Under the pieces are notes generated by a model. That model was not told where the DNA came from, searched no databases, and was given only the letters and a program-made list of their open reading frames with translations. This document shows, in pieces, positions 44,287 through 52,832 of a DNA stretch of 64,000 bases; the stretch's first letter is position 1; each line of letters opens with the position of its first letter. The DNA comes from Panacagrimonas sp052389915 (GTDB taxonomy: Bacteria > Pseudomonadota > Gammaproteobacteria > Nevskiales > Nevskiaceae). The position numbers and the translations under genes are program-made. The stretch lies in NCBI GenBank assembly GCA_052389915.1, contig JBQTHL010000042.1, positions 62,001-126,000 of the forward strand. Direction: 5' to 3'.

Positions 44287-44889
44287 CTACTTCTTGCCCG
44301 TGGTTTTTTGAGCGGTCTTCGAGACCATGGAACGCTTTGGCGGATCGACCAACTCGATGATGCTACTTACGCGCGTGAGGAAATGAACGCCCTGCGCGGC
44401 CTCGGGGGTGGAAAGGCGATCGACCATGGTCTGGATGAAGCGTCGGCCCTGATCGACCATGCGCTCGATTTCGCGAGCGCCCTTGGCCGTCAGCACCACC
44501 TGCCGCTCGCGACCCGAAGACGGATGCTCGCGAATCTCCAGCAAGCCGAGCGGTGCCCGCGCCATCGCTCTTAGCGACTTCGAAATCGCCGAGTTGCGCA
44601 GCTCGAACCAGCGCGTCATCGAGCGCTCGATCTGCTTGCGCGGAATGCTGCGTCCGCCTTCGCCCTCCGAGCGGACGAGCCACAGGATCGCGACCTGATG
44701 GCGGGTCAGCCGCCCGCCGCGCAAGGCGTCCTCGATACCGATTCCGATCTTGTAGTGCACCGGATAAAACAGATCGAGAAACTCCTTGGCCGAGTCCGAA
44801 ATGCGCGGCGTCTCCTGCCCGCTCGTCGGATCGGAGCCCGCTGCCGTTGACCTGGTCGTCATCGCGCGCTTATTGTGTCCTGAAGACAT
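44287..44889 (-). CDS. MarR-like winged-helix regulator
   Basis: The 200-residue protein has a winged-helix region RLTRHQVAILWLVRSEGEGGRSIPRKQIERSMTRWFELRNSAISKSLRAMARAPLGLLEIREHPSSGRERQVVLTAKGAREIERMV, with the MarR-type wing (SGRERQVVLT). N- and C-termini are polar and disordered in type. It is divergent from the P450 gene, with a 58-base gap carrying a palindrome (44918-44927), so it may control the P450-SnoaL pair. The ligand is unknown. Confidence 0.82.
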   Translation of the reverse strand: MSSGHNKRAMTTRSTAAGSDPTSGQETPRISDSAKEFLDLFYPVHYKIGIGIEDALRGGRLTRHQVAILWLVRSEGEGGRSIPRKQIERSMTRWFELRNSAISKSLRAMARAPLGLLEIREHPSSGRERQVVLTAKGAREIERMVDQGRRFIQTMVDRLSTPEAAQGVHFLTRVSSIIELVDPPKRSMVSKTAQKTTGKK

Positions 44890-44917
44890 AGTTGTTCCGA
44901 TTCAAGCATTCTTATAA

Positions 44918-44927
44918 CGAGCGCTCG
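44918..44927. promoter_or_regulatory. Palindromic operator candidate in the P450 promoter
   Basis: CGAGCGCTCG is a perfect 10-bp palindrome in an AACGAGCGCTCGGT context, just behind a -10-like TATAAC (44913-44918) with TTGTTC at 44892-44897 upstream (15-bp spacer, short). It lies between the start codons of the MarR-like gene and the P450 gene. AACGAGCGCTCG-type sites are also bound by TetR regulators, so the TetR at 48341 is a second candidate. Confidence 0.5.
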
Positions 44928-44947
44928 GTAGCGAGAAGGAGAAAACA

Positions 44948-46177
44948 ATGGGCTCGGCAATCGACCCACGCGACCTGGTCACACCGGCGATCATCGCCAA
45001 TCCCTACCCCGCCTATGATGCGCTGCGCGCCAACTCTCCGGTGTCGGGCTACGCGGACTGGCCACCCGGTACGGTGCCCGGACACGACGAACCCCTGCGC
45101 GCCTGGGCGTTGCTGAAGCACGAGCACGTGCTGGCCGCCGCACGCGATCACCAGACGTTTTCGTCGGCCAATTTCCAGCAGGGCACCGGCGCGCCAACCC
45201 TGATGCTGGTGAATCACGACGACCCCGAACATGCGGGGCTGCGCAAGCTGGTCAGCCTCGCGTTCACGCCGCGTCGCGTGCGCGAACTGCGGCCCGAGGT
45301 GGAAGCGGTGGTGAAGGAACTGCTTGACGCACTTCCGCCGGGCGAATGCGACGTGGTGAGTTGGCTCTGCGCACACCTGCCCGCGCGCCTGATGCTGCGC
45401 ATGCTCGGTCTGCCCTCAGAGCTGTCGCCGAAATTCCAGCGCTGGTCCAACGCCTTCATGCTCTCCGCAGCACTCTCTGCCGAAGAGCGCATGGAGAGCA
45501 ATGTCGAGATGGTCAGCTACTTTCAGCAGACCGTCGCCGACCGCGCTGCGCGCCTGGCCCGCGGTGAGCCTCCCAGTAACGACCTGATCGATGCCCTGCT
45601 CATCGCCGAGGCCGACGGCAAGCGCCTCAGCCACGACGAAGTCTGGCGCTTCTGTTTCACCTTGGTCGTTGCGGGCAGCGAAACCACGATGTACTACGCG
45701 ACGAACTGCTTCCACGTGCTCGCCGACCGGCCCGACCTGTTTGCCGCGCTTCAGGCCGATCGTTCCCTGATCGGCCGCTTCCAGTCCGAGACCCTGCGTC
45801 GCACCGGTCCGCCGCAGCGCCTGTTCCGCAAGGTCATGAGGGAAGTGGAGATTGGCGGCAAGAAGATCGGCGCAGGCGAATGGGTCGCGCTGTTCTTCGC
45901 CGCTGCTAACCACGACCCGGACGTGTTCCCTAACCCGCACGAGTTCCGGCTCGACCGGATCAACTCGAACGCGCAACTCAGTTTCGGTCACGGCATCCAC
46001 TACTGCCTGGGCGCGCCGCTGGCGAACCTCGAAGTGGAGTGCCTCCTCAACGGCGTGCTGGATCGCTATGCCGGCATGCGTCGCGGTGCCGCACCGGCGG
46101 TCTCGCAGACCGCAACCCTGCTGCAACACAGCTACACCTCCATCCCCGTCGTGTTCGAAAACAGGAGCGCTTCATGA
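44948..46177 (+). CDS. Cytochrome P450
   Basis: The 409-residue bacterial P450 has the I-helix motif VVAGSETTMYYATN (O2 activation), ExxR in ETLRRTGPPQRLFRK, and the haem loop FGHGIHYCLGAPLA with the Cys thiolate. It is soluble (no membrane anchor) and class I in type, so it needs a ferredoxin and reductase encoded elsewhere; the Rieske ferredoxin at 49023 is not a typical partner. GAGAAGGAGA precedes the ATG. The stop overlaps the SnoaL gene by four bases (ATGA). Such enzymes hydroxylate terpenes, alkanes or aromatic side chains; the substrate is unknown. Confidence 0.93.
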   Translation: MGSAIDPRDLVTPAIIANPYPAYDALRANSPVSGYADWPPGTVPGHDEPLRAWALLKHEHVLAAARDHQTFSSANFQQGTGAPTLMLVNHDDPEHAGLRKLVSLAFTPRRVRELRPEVEAVVKELLDALPPGECDVVSWLCAHLPARLMLRMLGLPSELSPKFQRWSNAFMLSAALSAEERMESNVEMVSYFQQTVADRAARLARGEPPSNDLIDALLIAEADGKRLSHDEVWRFCFTLVVAGSETTMYYATNCFHVLADRPDLFAALQADRSLIGRFQSETLRRTGPPQRLFRKVMREVEIGGKKIGAGEWVALFFAAANHDPDVFPNPHEFRLDRINSNAQLSFGHGIHYCLGAPLANLEVECLLNGVLDRYAGMRRGAAPAVSQTATLLQHSYTSIPVVFENRSAS

Positions 46178-46575
46178 GCGAAGCCAACGTCAAACAGGTT
46201 CAGGAAGTGTTCGTGCGTTTCGGTCGCGGCGACGTGGCCGCGATTCTGGAGATGCTCGACGACAAGGTCGTCATCGAGTTTTACGGAACTTCCGCCATTC
46301 CCTACGCGGGTACTTACAACACCAAGGCGGAGGCACGGAAATTCTTCGAGACGGTGCTGAGCTCGGTGGACATTCACCAGTTCGAGCCGCAGGAATTCAT
46401 CGCGCAGAACGACAAGGTGGTGGTCACCGGCCATCTGCGGCTGACAGCGCGCGCGACGGGCGGAAACATCGAGTCCGATTTCGTTCACGTCATCACTGTG
46501 CGGAACGGTCTGTGGCTGCGCTTCCGGGACTTCATGAATACCGCCGTGGCTGTGGCGGCGTTCTCGAAACAATAG
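46174..46575 (+). CDS. SnoaL-like (NTF2-fold) protein
   Basis: The 133-residue protein has the SnoaL/NTF2 pattern: VQEVFVRFGRGDVAAILEMLDDKVVIEFYG, IPYAGTY, FIAQNDKVVVTGHLRLTARATGG and DFVHVITVRNGLWLRFRDFMNT. The start ATG overlaps the P450 stop (ATGA), so the two are translated from one transcript. Unlike the LEH-like protein at 38899 it lacks the Tyr-x-Asn and Arg-x-Asp pair, so epoxide hydrolysis is not supported. A cyclase, isomerase or ligand-binding role is open. Confidence 0.82.
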   Translation: MSEANVKQVQEVFVRFGRGDVAAILEMLDDKVVIEFYGTSAIPYAGTYNTKAEARKFFETVLSSVDIHQFEPQEFIAQNDKVVVTGHLRLTARATGGNIESDFVHVITVRNGLWLRFRDFMNTAVAVAAFSKQ

Positions 46576-46582
46576 AGAAGCC

Positions 46583-46665
46583 GTAGGTTGGGGTGAGCTT
46601 GCGAACCCCAACAGAGCCCATCGAACCGGGAGTGTTGGGGTTCGCTACCGCTCACCTCAACCTAC
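46583..46665. repeat. Palindromic repeat, family A copy 1
   Basis: GTAGGTTGGGGTGAGC...CGAACCCCAAC (46583-46612) and its inverse GTTGGGGTTCGCTACCGCTC...CAACCTAC (46634-46665) fill the gap between the convergent SnoaL and hydratase genes. Copy 2 lies at 59184. Both copies sit directly after stop codons of convergent genes, so each could act as a two-way terminator. Confidence 0.87.
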
Positions 46666-46668
46666 CCT

Positions 46669-47475
46669 CTACGCCGCGGCAAACGCCGCGCGCACTGAAC
46701 CAAGCCCGGATACGCGAGCTTCGAACACCTCGCCCGGCCGAACCGCGACCATTGGTCCAAGCGCGCCTGACAGAACCACGTCGCCGGCCTTCAGTGGCCT
46801 GCCGACCTCGACCATCTTGCGCGCGAGCCACAAGCTCGCATTCAGCGGATGACCCAGGCAGGCATGGCCCACACCGGTCGAGACCGACTCGCTGCCGCGC
46901 AGCATCGACATGGTGCAATCGCGAAGGTCCAGGCCATTGAGCGAGTGCGGCGTGTTGCCGAGCACGAACATGCCGCTCGATGCGTTATCCGCCACCGTAT
47001 CGACCAGCCGGATATCCCAGTTCGCAACGCGACTGCCGACGACTTCGACTGCTACCACGGCGTAACCGATCGCACGGATCACGTCGGCGATGGTGGCTTG
47101 CTCCACGTTCAAGTCACGCTCCAGCACGAAGGCGATCTCGGCCTCGGCCTTGGGCTGGATCACGGCGCCGACAGGAATCGGTTCGCCATCACAGGCCGCC
47201 ATGTCGGCGAACAGCATGCCGAAATCCGGCTGATCCACACCGAGTTGTTTCTGCACGGCCACCGAGGTCAGTCCGATCTTGCGGCCGACCAGCCGCCGGC
47301 CCTGCGACAGCCAGAGCTTCGTATTGATCTCCTGCACCGTGTAGGCGGACGACAGGTCGGTAAGCGCAATCACGTCGCGCACGGGCGCGCAGGGCGTGCC
47401 GCTGGCATAGGCGTCGCGGAAGCGCTGCGCGGCGTTGTCGAGCGTGGTGGAGTCGAGAGTGGCGGAGCTATTCAT
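46669..47475 (-). CDS. 2-hydroxypenta-2,4-dienoate hydratase-type enzyme
   Basis: The 268-residue protein matches the MhpD/BphE/CmtF family: AYTVQEINTKLWLSQGRRLVGRKIGLTS near residue 45, DFGMLFADM, and the metal-binding KAEAEIAFVLERDL (ExE), later LGHPLNASLWLARKM and GDVVLSGALGPMVAVRPG. It adds water to 2-hydroxypentadienoate to give 4-hydroxy-2-oxovalerate. Decarboxylases of the same fold (DmpH) cannot be excluded, but the adjacent C-C hydrolase favours a hydratase. The ATG at 47475 is the only start with family content. It ends the minus-strand catabolic operon. Confidence 0.88.
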   Translation of the reverse strand: MNSSATLDSTTLDNAAQRFRDAYASGTPCAPVRDVIALTDLSSAYTVQEINTKLWLSQGRRLVGRKIGLTSVAVQKQLGVDQPDFGMLFADMAACDGEPIPVGAVIQPKAEAEIAFVLERDLNVEQATIADVIRAIGYAVVAVEVVGSRVANWDIRLVDTVADNASSGMFVLGNTPHSLNGLDLRDCTMSMLRGSESVSTGVGHACLGHPLNASLWLARKMVEVGRPLKAGDVVLSGALGPMVAVRPGEVFEARVSGLGSVRAAFAAA

Positions 47476-47483
47476 GGGTCGTT

Positions 47484-48344
47484 TCAGCGTGCAGAGAAGA
47501 ATTGGCGCGCAACGCGATTGAATTCGTCCGGCGCCTCGTACTGGGGCCAGTGCGCGCCGTCCGCTTCCATCACGTAAAGCGTCGCGTTCGGAATGCGCTG
47601 GGTCGCGGCCTCGGCACATTCCAGATCGTGAATCGGGTTGTTGCGGGTCCACAGCAGCATCGTCTCGTGCTGGATCTGCTCCAGCGGCAGCAGGAATTCG
47701 TCGTGCCGCGGCAGCATGCGGTTGACCATCGGCGTGACCTCGCGGCCCTCCGGCATCAGGTAGTAATGCAGGCGCAGGTTCACCAGTTCATCCGTGACGA
47801 GCCGCGCGTGGTTCTTGGGGTGAATCAGCCACTCGATACGGTGCTTCACCGCTTCGAAGGTGGGCGCGACGCCCGCCGCTTTCTTCGAGCGTTCCATCAG
47901 GTCGGCAAGATCCGAACGCCCCTGCACGCTGACGATGGGAATACCGGCTCCGGTGTTGAGCATCACCTTCCCCACGCGCTCCGGATACTTCACAGCGATG
48001 AAGCCAGACACCCAGCCCCCCAGCGACTCGCCGGACAGATGCGCCTTCTGAATCCCCAGCACATCCATCAGCTCGCGCGTCTGTTCCGCCAGGATCAGGG
48101 GCGTGTACTCCATCGGCTTGCGCGCCGACATCGCGTGGCCCACGTAATCGAAGGCGATCACATGGAACTGGTCCGACAGCGGCACCAGGTTCTTGCAGTA
48201 AGCCTCCAGGTGCCCGCCGATGCCGTGCTGGAACAGAATCACCGGCGCGTCTTTCGGACCCGCCTCCGCAATGCGGATGCGGCCAAAGCCCGGCGTCTGC
48301 ACGTAACGGATTTCGCTGCCCACCATGTCGAGCCAGAGACTCAT
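47484..48344 (-). CDS. Alpha/beta hydrolase, meta-cleavage hydrolase (CmtE-like)
   Basis: The 286-residue hydrolase has oxyanion block FQHGIGGHLEAYCKN near residue 39, nucleophile Ser in GESLGGWVSG near residue 108, an Asp/Asn loop LLWTRNNPIHD (the usual Asp is hard to place) and His in EADGAHWPQYEAPDEF. Placed between the TetR regulator and the hydratase, it should split the ring-cleavage product of the extradiol enzyme at 50110. It overlaps the TetR stop by four bases. It is distant from the hydrolase at 12623, so the window has two separate members of this type. Confidence 0.86.
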   Translation of the reverse strand: MSLWLDMVGSEIRYVQTPGFGRIRIAEAGPKDAPVILFQHGIGGHLEAYCKNLVPLSDQFHVIAFDYVGHAMSARKPMEYTPLILAEQTRELMDVLGIQKAHLSGESLGGWVSGFIAVKYPERVGKVMLNTGAGIPIVSVQGRSDLADLMERSKKAAGVAPTFEAVKHRIEWLIHPKNHARLVTDELVNLRLHYYLMPEGREVTPMVNRMLPRHDEFLLPLEQIQHETMLLWTRNNPIHDLECAEAATQRIPNATLYVMEADGAHWPQYEAPDEFNRVARQFFSAR

Positions 48345-49036
48345 GTCGTTTTTCCTTTCAGGGTTTTGAGATGCCCGGCGAGGATCAGCTTCCATTCGTC
48401 GAGCAGGGATCGAAACAATTTTTCGTCGCGTTGCCACAGCGCGCGCACCGCAAAGCCGCGCACGATGCTGATCGTCAACCAGAGAATCGACCGAGCCTTG
48501 TCGCGCGGCACGCCCTGTTCGCACAGCACCTCGAGCCATGCGTCTTCCACGCCCAGGCGATTCTCGCGGCTATAGCCGTAAATCTGGTCGCGCAGGCCGC
48601 GATCCTTGCTGCCGGCCAGCACCAGATCGAGGATCACGCCGAAGTCCGGACCCAAAAAAAAATCCATCGAGTCCTGGATGATGGCCTCGATCGGATCGTC
48701 GTCACGAAGCGCGCTTTGCGCGCGAAGCTTGCCGCGCTCCAAGCCGCCGCGCAGCAGGTGCGCAGCGGTCGCGAGCACCAGGCTGTCCTTGGTCGGAAAG
48801 TGATACTGCTGCGCGCCGCGCGACACCTTCGCCACCCGCGAAACCTCGTCTGTCCGAAGGCCAGCGTAGCCCTTGCGGCGCAGCACGGTTGCGGCCGCCT
48901 CGATGACGCGCGCCTGCGTTTCGTCCGAGCGCTCGGCCTGGGTGCGCCGCCTGTCTGGCTTGCGCTTGGCGGGCGCCGCGGCTGACGCCGAACGCGTCGA
49001 GCGCAACGCGGACTCGCCGGTTTCAAAACTCGACAT
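48341..49036 (-). CDS. TetR-family transcriptional regulator
   Basis: The 231-residue protein has a basic N-terminal extension, then the TetR helix-turn-helix (RVIEAAATVLRRKGYAGLRTDEVSRVAKVSRGAQQYHFPTKDSLVLATAAHL) and a C-terminal ligand domain with FFLGPDFGVILDLVLAGSKDRGLRDQI. It lies inside the operon it probably controls: its start overlaps the ferredoxin stop by 14 bases and its stop overlaps the hydrolase start. CymR, the regulator of p-cumate catabolism, is also TetR-type; the similarity in role is inference. Confidence 0.9.
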   Translation of the reverse strand: MSSFETGESALRSTRSASAAAPAKRKPDRRRTQAERSDETQARVIEAAATVLRRKGYAGLRTDEVSRVAKVSRGAQQYHFPTKDSLVLATAAHLLRGGLERGKLRAQSALRDDDPIEAIIQDSMDFFLGPDFGVILDLVLAGSKDRGLRDQIYGYSRENRLGVEDAWLEVLCEQGVPRDKARSILWLTISIVRGFAVRALWQRDEKLFRSLLDEWKLILAGHLKTLKGKTT

Positions 49037-49337
49037 GCAGAGTCCCTTCGATCACGCGCACCGGATACGTTTGCAGCGGCTCGCTGCACGGCGAGGCTGT
49101 CGCAGCACCCGTGGCGATGTCGAAGCCGCAGAAGTGCCAGCCGCAGATCACGTTGGCGCCATCGACGGTGCCATCCTCCGACAGCGAGGCACTCTCATGC
49201 GTGCAGGTGTCGTTGCTCGCGTAATACGCGCCGTTGAGGTTGTAGAGCGCGATGCGCGTGCCGTTCGGCAGATCGGCGGCCGTGATCTGGTCTTCGAACA
49301 GATCGGCGGCGGGGCAGATGGCGTGCAGCGTGGGCAT
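49023..49337 (-). CDS. Rieske [2Fe-2S] ferredoxin of a ring-hydroxylating dioxygenase
   Basis: The 104-residue protein has the Rieske signature C-T-H-x17-C-x2-H in NDTCTHESASLSEDG and VICGWHFCGFD. The second box is unusual, CGWHFCGF, with an extra Cys in place of the usual Gly/Ser (CxxHG). It passes electrons to the alpha subunit at 51525. No ferredoxin reductase lies in the window, so a reductase from another locus must serve it. It overlaps the TetR gene start by 14 bases and follows the SDR gene by 14 bases. Confidence 0.92.
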   Translation of the reverse strand: MPTLHAICPAADLFEDQITAADLPNGTRIALYNLNGAYYASNDTCTHESASLSEDGTVDGANVICGWHFCGFDIATGAATASPCSEPLQTYPVRVIEGTLHVEF

Positions 49338-49351
49338 GGGTCAGACCTGTT

Positions 49352-50113
49352 TCATAGCATCGTGGTGCCGCCGTTGACACTGATGACCTGGCCGGTCACA
49401 AACGCCGCCTCCTCGCCTGCGAGGTAGGCCACCATCGAGGCGATCTCGTGCATCTCGCCGGGCCGGCCCATCGGCACGACCTCGATCACCTTGCGCACCA
49501 GTTCCGGATTCACCGCCGCGACCTCGGTGAGCTGCGGCGTTGCGACCACGCAGGGCGCGACGGTGTTGACCGTGATGCCGTCCCGCGCGAATTCGCGAGC
49601 AAGGCCCGTGGTCATGCCGTGCATGCCGCCCTTGGCTGCGTTGTAGGCCGCGTGATCGACGAGGCCGTTACGGACCGAATCGGCACCGAGGTTCACGATG
49701 CGCCCGTAGCCCTGCGCCTTCATCAGCGGCAGCGCGTACCAACTGCACCAGATGCAGGTCCAGAGATTGCGGTCGATGGTCGCGCGCAAGGTGTCCGGCG
49801 TGTGCGACAGGAAAGGCCGCAGGATTCCGCCGCCCGCGTTGTTGATGAGAATGTCGAGACGCCCGAAGTGCCTCGTGGCGGCACCGATGGTGCGCTCGGC
49901 CACGTCCTGCTGCGAGAGATCACCCGCCTCGCCAACCACCTCACAACCGAACTCGGTCTTGAGTTTCACGATGGCATCGTCGAGTTGCCTGGCGTCGAGA
50001 TCGGCGATGACGAGCTTCGCGCCTTCGCGCGCGAATCGCTCTGCCACCGCATAACCGATACCGCGTCCCGCGCCGGTCACCACCGCGACGCGACCTTTCA
50101 AGGTCTGGCTCAT
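49352..50113 (-). CDS. Short-chain dehydrogenase, probable cis-dihydrodiol dehydrogenase
   Basis: The 253-residue SDR has TGAGRGIGYAVAERFA, NNAGGGILRPF, catalytic Ser in VNLGADSVRNGL (Ser position shifted in type) with YNAAKGGMHGM, and the end AFVTGQVISVNGGTTML. Its position between the extradiol enzyme and the ferredoxin suggests it rearomatises the dihydrodiol made by the dioxygenase (CmtB role). It overlaps the extradiol stop by four bases (ATGA). The relic SDR at 13519 is not a copy of it: the C-terminal sequences differ. Confidence 0.86.
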   Translation of the reverse strand: MSQTLKGRVAVVTGAGRGIGYAVAERFAREGAKLVIADLDARQLDDAIVKLKTEFGCEVVGEAGDLSQQDVAERTIGAATRHFGRLDILINNAGGGILRPFLSHTPDTLRATIDRNLWTCIWCSWYALPLMKAQGYGRIVNLGADSVRNGLVDHAAYNAAKGGMHGMTTGLAREFARDGITVNTVAPCVVATPQLTEVAAVNPELVRKVIEVVPMGRPGEMHEIASMVAYLAGEEAAFVTGQVISVNGGTTML

Positions 50114-51021
50114 GCCGCGCCCGCCTGTTCGATCACGCCGATCTTCCCGAACGCCGGCGTCGGCACGCTGCCCCAGCTGTCGAGCGTGCCGGGCACCGGC
50201 TCCAGCAGCCGCGCTTCACGCGCGCCTTGCTCTGGAAACGTCTCCATGCCGAAGCTGTACTCGACAGTCATGCGATCCGGATCGAGGTAGTACAGGAAAA
50301 TACTTTCGGAAGGCTGGTGACGACCGGGACCGAACACGATCTCGATGTCGTTCTTCTTCATGCGGTTCATCGCACTGCCCACGTCGTCGATGTCCTTGAC
50401 CATGAAATTCACATGGTTCAGGTGATCGTTGGTGCCGGTGAGAATTGCGAGCGAGTGATGCAGGGGATTCGGATAGCAGCGCAGGAAGGCCGCGAAACCC
50501 GGCACGAAGTCCGAGGTGCGGAAGCCCAGCTTCCCGGTGAGAAAATCCAGGGTTGCATCAAAGTCTGCGACGTTCAGCACGATGTGCCCGAGTCGCTCGA
50601 TCTTCGTCACCGTCGGCTCGTAAGCCTTCGCGAGCTGCATCATCTGCGTGAAGAACTCGAAGCAAAGGCCGCTGCCCGGCAGACGGAAGCGGAAGGCCGC
50701 GACCGTGCGCAGGCGCTTCAATTCATCCGGTGGAACTGCTTCCACCGCGAGGCCCAGCGATGCGACGTAGCTACGGGCTGCCGCGAGGTCCGATGCACTC
50801 TCCAGCTCGAAGCCGATGCGCTTGATGCCCGGTTCTTTCGCCGCGTACAGCAGCACGTTGTGGTGATCGCGCGAGCAGCGCAGCGCGACGACATCCTCTG
50901 CCGTGTCGCTCACCGCGAGGCCCACGCGGTCGCGATAGAACGCGGTGCTGCACGGCAGGTCAGTGACGTTGAGTGCGACGTAGCCGAGGCGGCGGTAGCG
51001 GAAGGGAAACTCTGTGCTCAT
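50110..51021 (-). CDS. Extradiol ring-cleavage dioxygenase (type I, VOC superfamily)
   Basis: The 303-residue protein has two vicinal-oxygen-chelate modules; the second holds the iron ligands His146 (RLGHIVLN), His203 (LNHVNF) and Glu254 (MTVEYS), spaced as in BphC (His146, His210, Glu260). Second-shell HHS (about 188-190) and the catalytic Tyr region YYLDPDR are present. It cleaves a catechol next to the hydroxyl pair. In this operon the substrate should be a 2,3-dihydroxy aromatic acid (CmtC role). The start is 12 bases after the beta-subunit stop. Confidence 0.92.
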   Translation of the reverse strand: MSTEFPFRYRRLGYVALNVTDLPCSTAFYRDRVGLAVSDTAEDVVALRCSRDHHNVLLYAAKEPGIKRIGFELESASDLAAARSYVASLGLAVEAVPPDELKRLRTVAAFRFRLPGSGLCFEFFTQMMQLAKAYEPTVTKIERLGHIVLNVADFDATLDFLTGKLGFRTSDFVPGFAAFLRCYPNPLHHSLAILTGTNDHLNHVNFMVKDIDDVGSAMNRMKKNDIEIVFGPGRHQPSESIFLYYLDPDRMTVEYSFGMETFPEQGAREARLLEPVPGTLDSWGSVPTPAFGKIGVIEQAGAA

Positions 51022-51033
51022 GCCAGACTCGAC

Positions 51034-51525
51034 TCAGAGAATGATGGAGATGCGGCCATTGGGCTTGAGCCCGTCCATATCCAGCACGCAGCGCTTCTCG
51101 CGGATGCGCAGCCCTTCCGGCGTCACCGCGATGCGATAGCGATAGCTGCCGATATAGGTCTCGGTCAGCCCCATCTTCGTGCGATACGTCAGCACCGCCG
51201 CGCCCACATCCAGCTCGTCATCCTTGCGTGCGCGGATGCGCACATTGCTGACGAGGTGCCGGGTCTTGGATCGCGGATATTCCGCGTGCGCCGTCTTCTT
51301 CAGCAGGCGCTCCACGCGCTGCTCCAGACGGAAGCGATCATCGGCCACATAGAACAGCGAGTCGTCCGGCGAGGCATTCGGCGCGGAGTCGGTAGTCGGC
51401 ACGTAATAGCAACCGTCGGCCGTGAACAGGCCCAGCCATTCCTTGAGACGCCACTCGTCAAGCATCTCCGCTTCGAGAAACATGAAGTCCTCGACCTGAT
51501 CGCGGGTCACGTTTTCCGGGCTCAT
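51034..51525 (-). CDS. Ring-hydroxylating dioxygenase beta (small) subunit
   Basis: The 163-residue NTF2-fold protein shows the family pattern EDFMFLEAEMLDEWRLKEWLGLFTADGCYYVPTTD, RHLVSNVRI and RIREKRCVLDMDGLKPNGRISIIL. It forms the alpha3beta3 oxygenase with the alpha subunit at 51525. The ATG at 51525 overlaps the alpha stop by one base (TGATG), which sets the start; the longer frame reaching 51690 overlaps the alpha coding region. Confidence 0.93.
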   Translation of the reverse strand: MSPENVTRDQVEDFMFLEAEMLDEWRLKEWLGLFTADGCYYVPTTDSAPNASPDDSLFYVADDRFRLEQRVERLLKKTAHAEYPRSKTRHLVSNVRIRARKDDELDVGAAVLTYRTKMGLTETYIGSYRYRIAVTPEGLRIREKRCVLDMDGLKPNGRISIIL

Positions 51526-52814
51526 CACACATCCCCCTTGGCAACCGCCGTGGCCTGCGTGCGACGCTGCCACTCGTTCCAGAACACGCGCATCTGCAGC
51601 TCGTCGTCGTAGTTCACCTTCTCCTTCTTCATGCCCTTTGAGATGTCGTTCCAGGGCGCTTCCTTCATCGCCTCGTAGCCGCGCTGGCACTGTTCCAGCG
51701 CCTCGACGTCATCCGGCGTCGCGAAGCCGCCGGGGCCGAGGAACTCGAGGAAATTCGACAGGCGGAATTTGCGCGCCCAGGCGCTCTCATCTTTCGGCGC
51801 GAGTGCCCAGCCGTTGACCTGCATCGCATCCGGCGCGGTCGGGAAATATGTGCGCACGGTGATGGCCATGATGTCGTTTATGACCAGGTTCGGGAAGATG
51901 AACATGTTGCGGTTGAGCGTCGCGATGCGCTCGGCACGCGCCTCGCCGAAGCGTTCCACCAGCCGCGCGCGAACCTTGTCCAGTTCGACCTTTCCTTCCT
52001 CGCCCCAGAGCGGAATCCACTGTGCGACAGGACGGCCCCAGGGCGCCTTGTACTCGATCACGGCGTGACCGTTGCCGAGGTCGTAGCCGGTGCCATCGAA
52101 CGGCACCGGCGACATGCTGCCCTGCATGTTTTTCAGGTAATCGACGTAGGTCGCGTGCGTGTTGAGGGCGTGGTAGCCGTCGATGCTGTTCTCGGTGAGC
52201 AGCTTCCAGTTCGCGCGGATCTGGTACTCCTGCGTGCCGCCGACCAAGGTCATACCGACCTCGGACTGGTCGGCAATGATGTCGATCCACTCCTTGGCGT
52301 TAGCCAAGTAATCGCTCAGCGACTGCACATTGCGGTCGAAGCAGATGAACCAGAAGCCGCGGTAGGAATCGAGGCGCGTCACCGGCACGAGATTGCCGGC
52401 GCCGTTGGCGTTGAAGTCGTCGGGATAGCACTCGCTGCCCGGCTGGTTCTTCAGACCGCCATCCGAACCGAACACCCAGCCGTGGTAGAAGCAGGTGAAG
52501 GACTTCGCGTTGCCGGTGCGCTCGCGGCAGACCTGCGCGCCGCGATGCGGACAGGTGTTGAAGAAGGCATTGATCTTGTTCTTCGCATCGCGCGTGAACA
52601 GGATGTTGCGCTTGGCCACGACGCGCGTCACGAAATCGCCAGGCTTGTTCAGCTCGGATTCGTGTCCCAGGTACAGCCAGCATTTCTCGAAGACACGGCT
52701 ATATTCGTCGCGCAGCACCTGCGGGTCGGTGAAGCTGCGGCGCGACACCTTGAAGATCAGGCGTTCCGGGTCGTGCCAGACGGCGGGCTGCTCGGGGGTG
52801 AGGGGCATGTTCAT
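51525..52814 (-). CDS. Ring-hydroxylating dioxygenase alpha (large) subunit, p-cumate-type
   Basis: The 429-residue protein has the Rieske site Cys88, His90, Cys108, His111 (CPHRG...CFYHGW, 17 residues between) and the mononuclear iron site Asp212, His215, His220 in ENSIDGYHALNTH, including the bridging Asp. It inserts O2 into an aromatic ring as a cis-dihydrodiol. With the beta subunit, ferredoxin, SDR, extradiol enzyme, C-C hydrolase and hydratase it fits the p-cumate 2,3-dioxygenase scheme, but benzoate- or other aromatic-acid-type substrates cannot be excluded. Confidence 0.93.
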   Translation of the reverse strand: MNMPLTPEQPAVWHDPERLIFKVSRRSFTDPQVLRDEYSRVFEKCWLYLGHESELNKPGDFVTRVVAKRNILFTRDAKNKINAFFNTCPHRGAQVCRERTGNAKSFTCFYHGWVFGSDGGLKNQPGSECYPDDFNANGAGNLVPVTRLDSYRGFWFICFDRNVQSLSDYLANAKEWIDIIADQSEVGMTLVGGTQEYQIRANWKLLTENSIDGYHALNTHATYVDYLKNMQGSMSPVPFDGTGYDLGNGHAVIEYKAPWGRPVAQWIPLWGEEGKVELDKVRARLVERFGEARAERIATLNRNMFIFPNLVINDIMAITVRTYFPTAPDAMQVNGWALAPKDESAWARKFRLSNFLEFLGPGGFATPDDVEALEQCQRGYEAMKEAPWNDISKGMKKEKVNYDDELQMRVFWNEWQRRTQATAVAKGDV

Positions 52815-52832
52815 TTGTGGGTCTCCTCTCTC

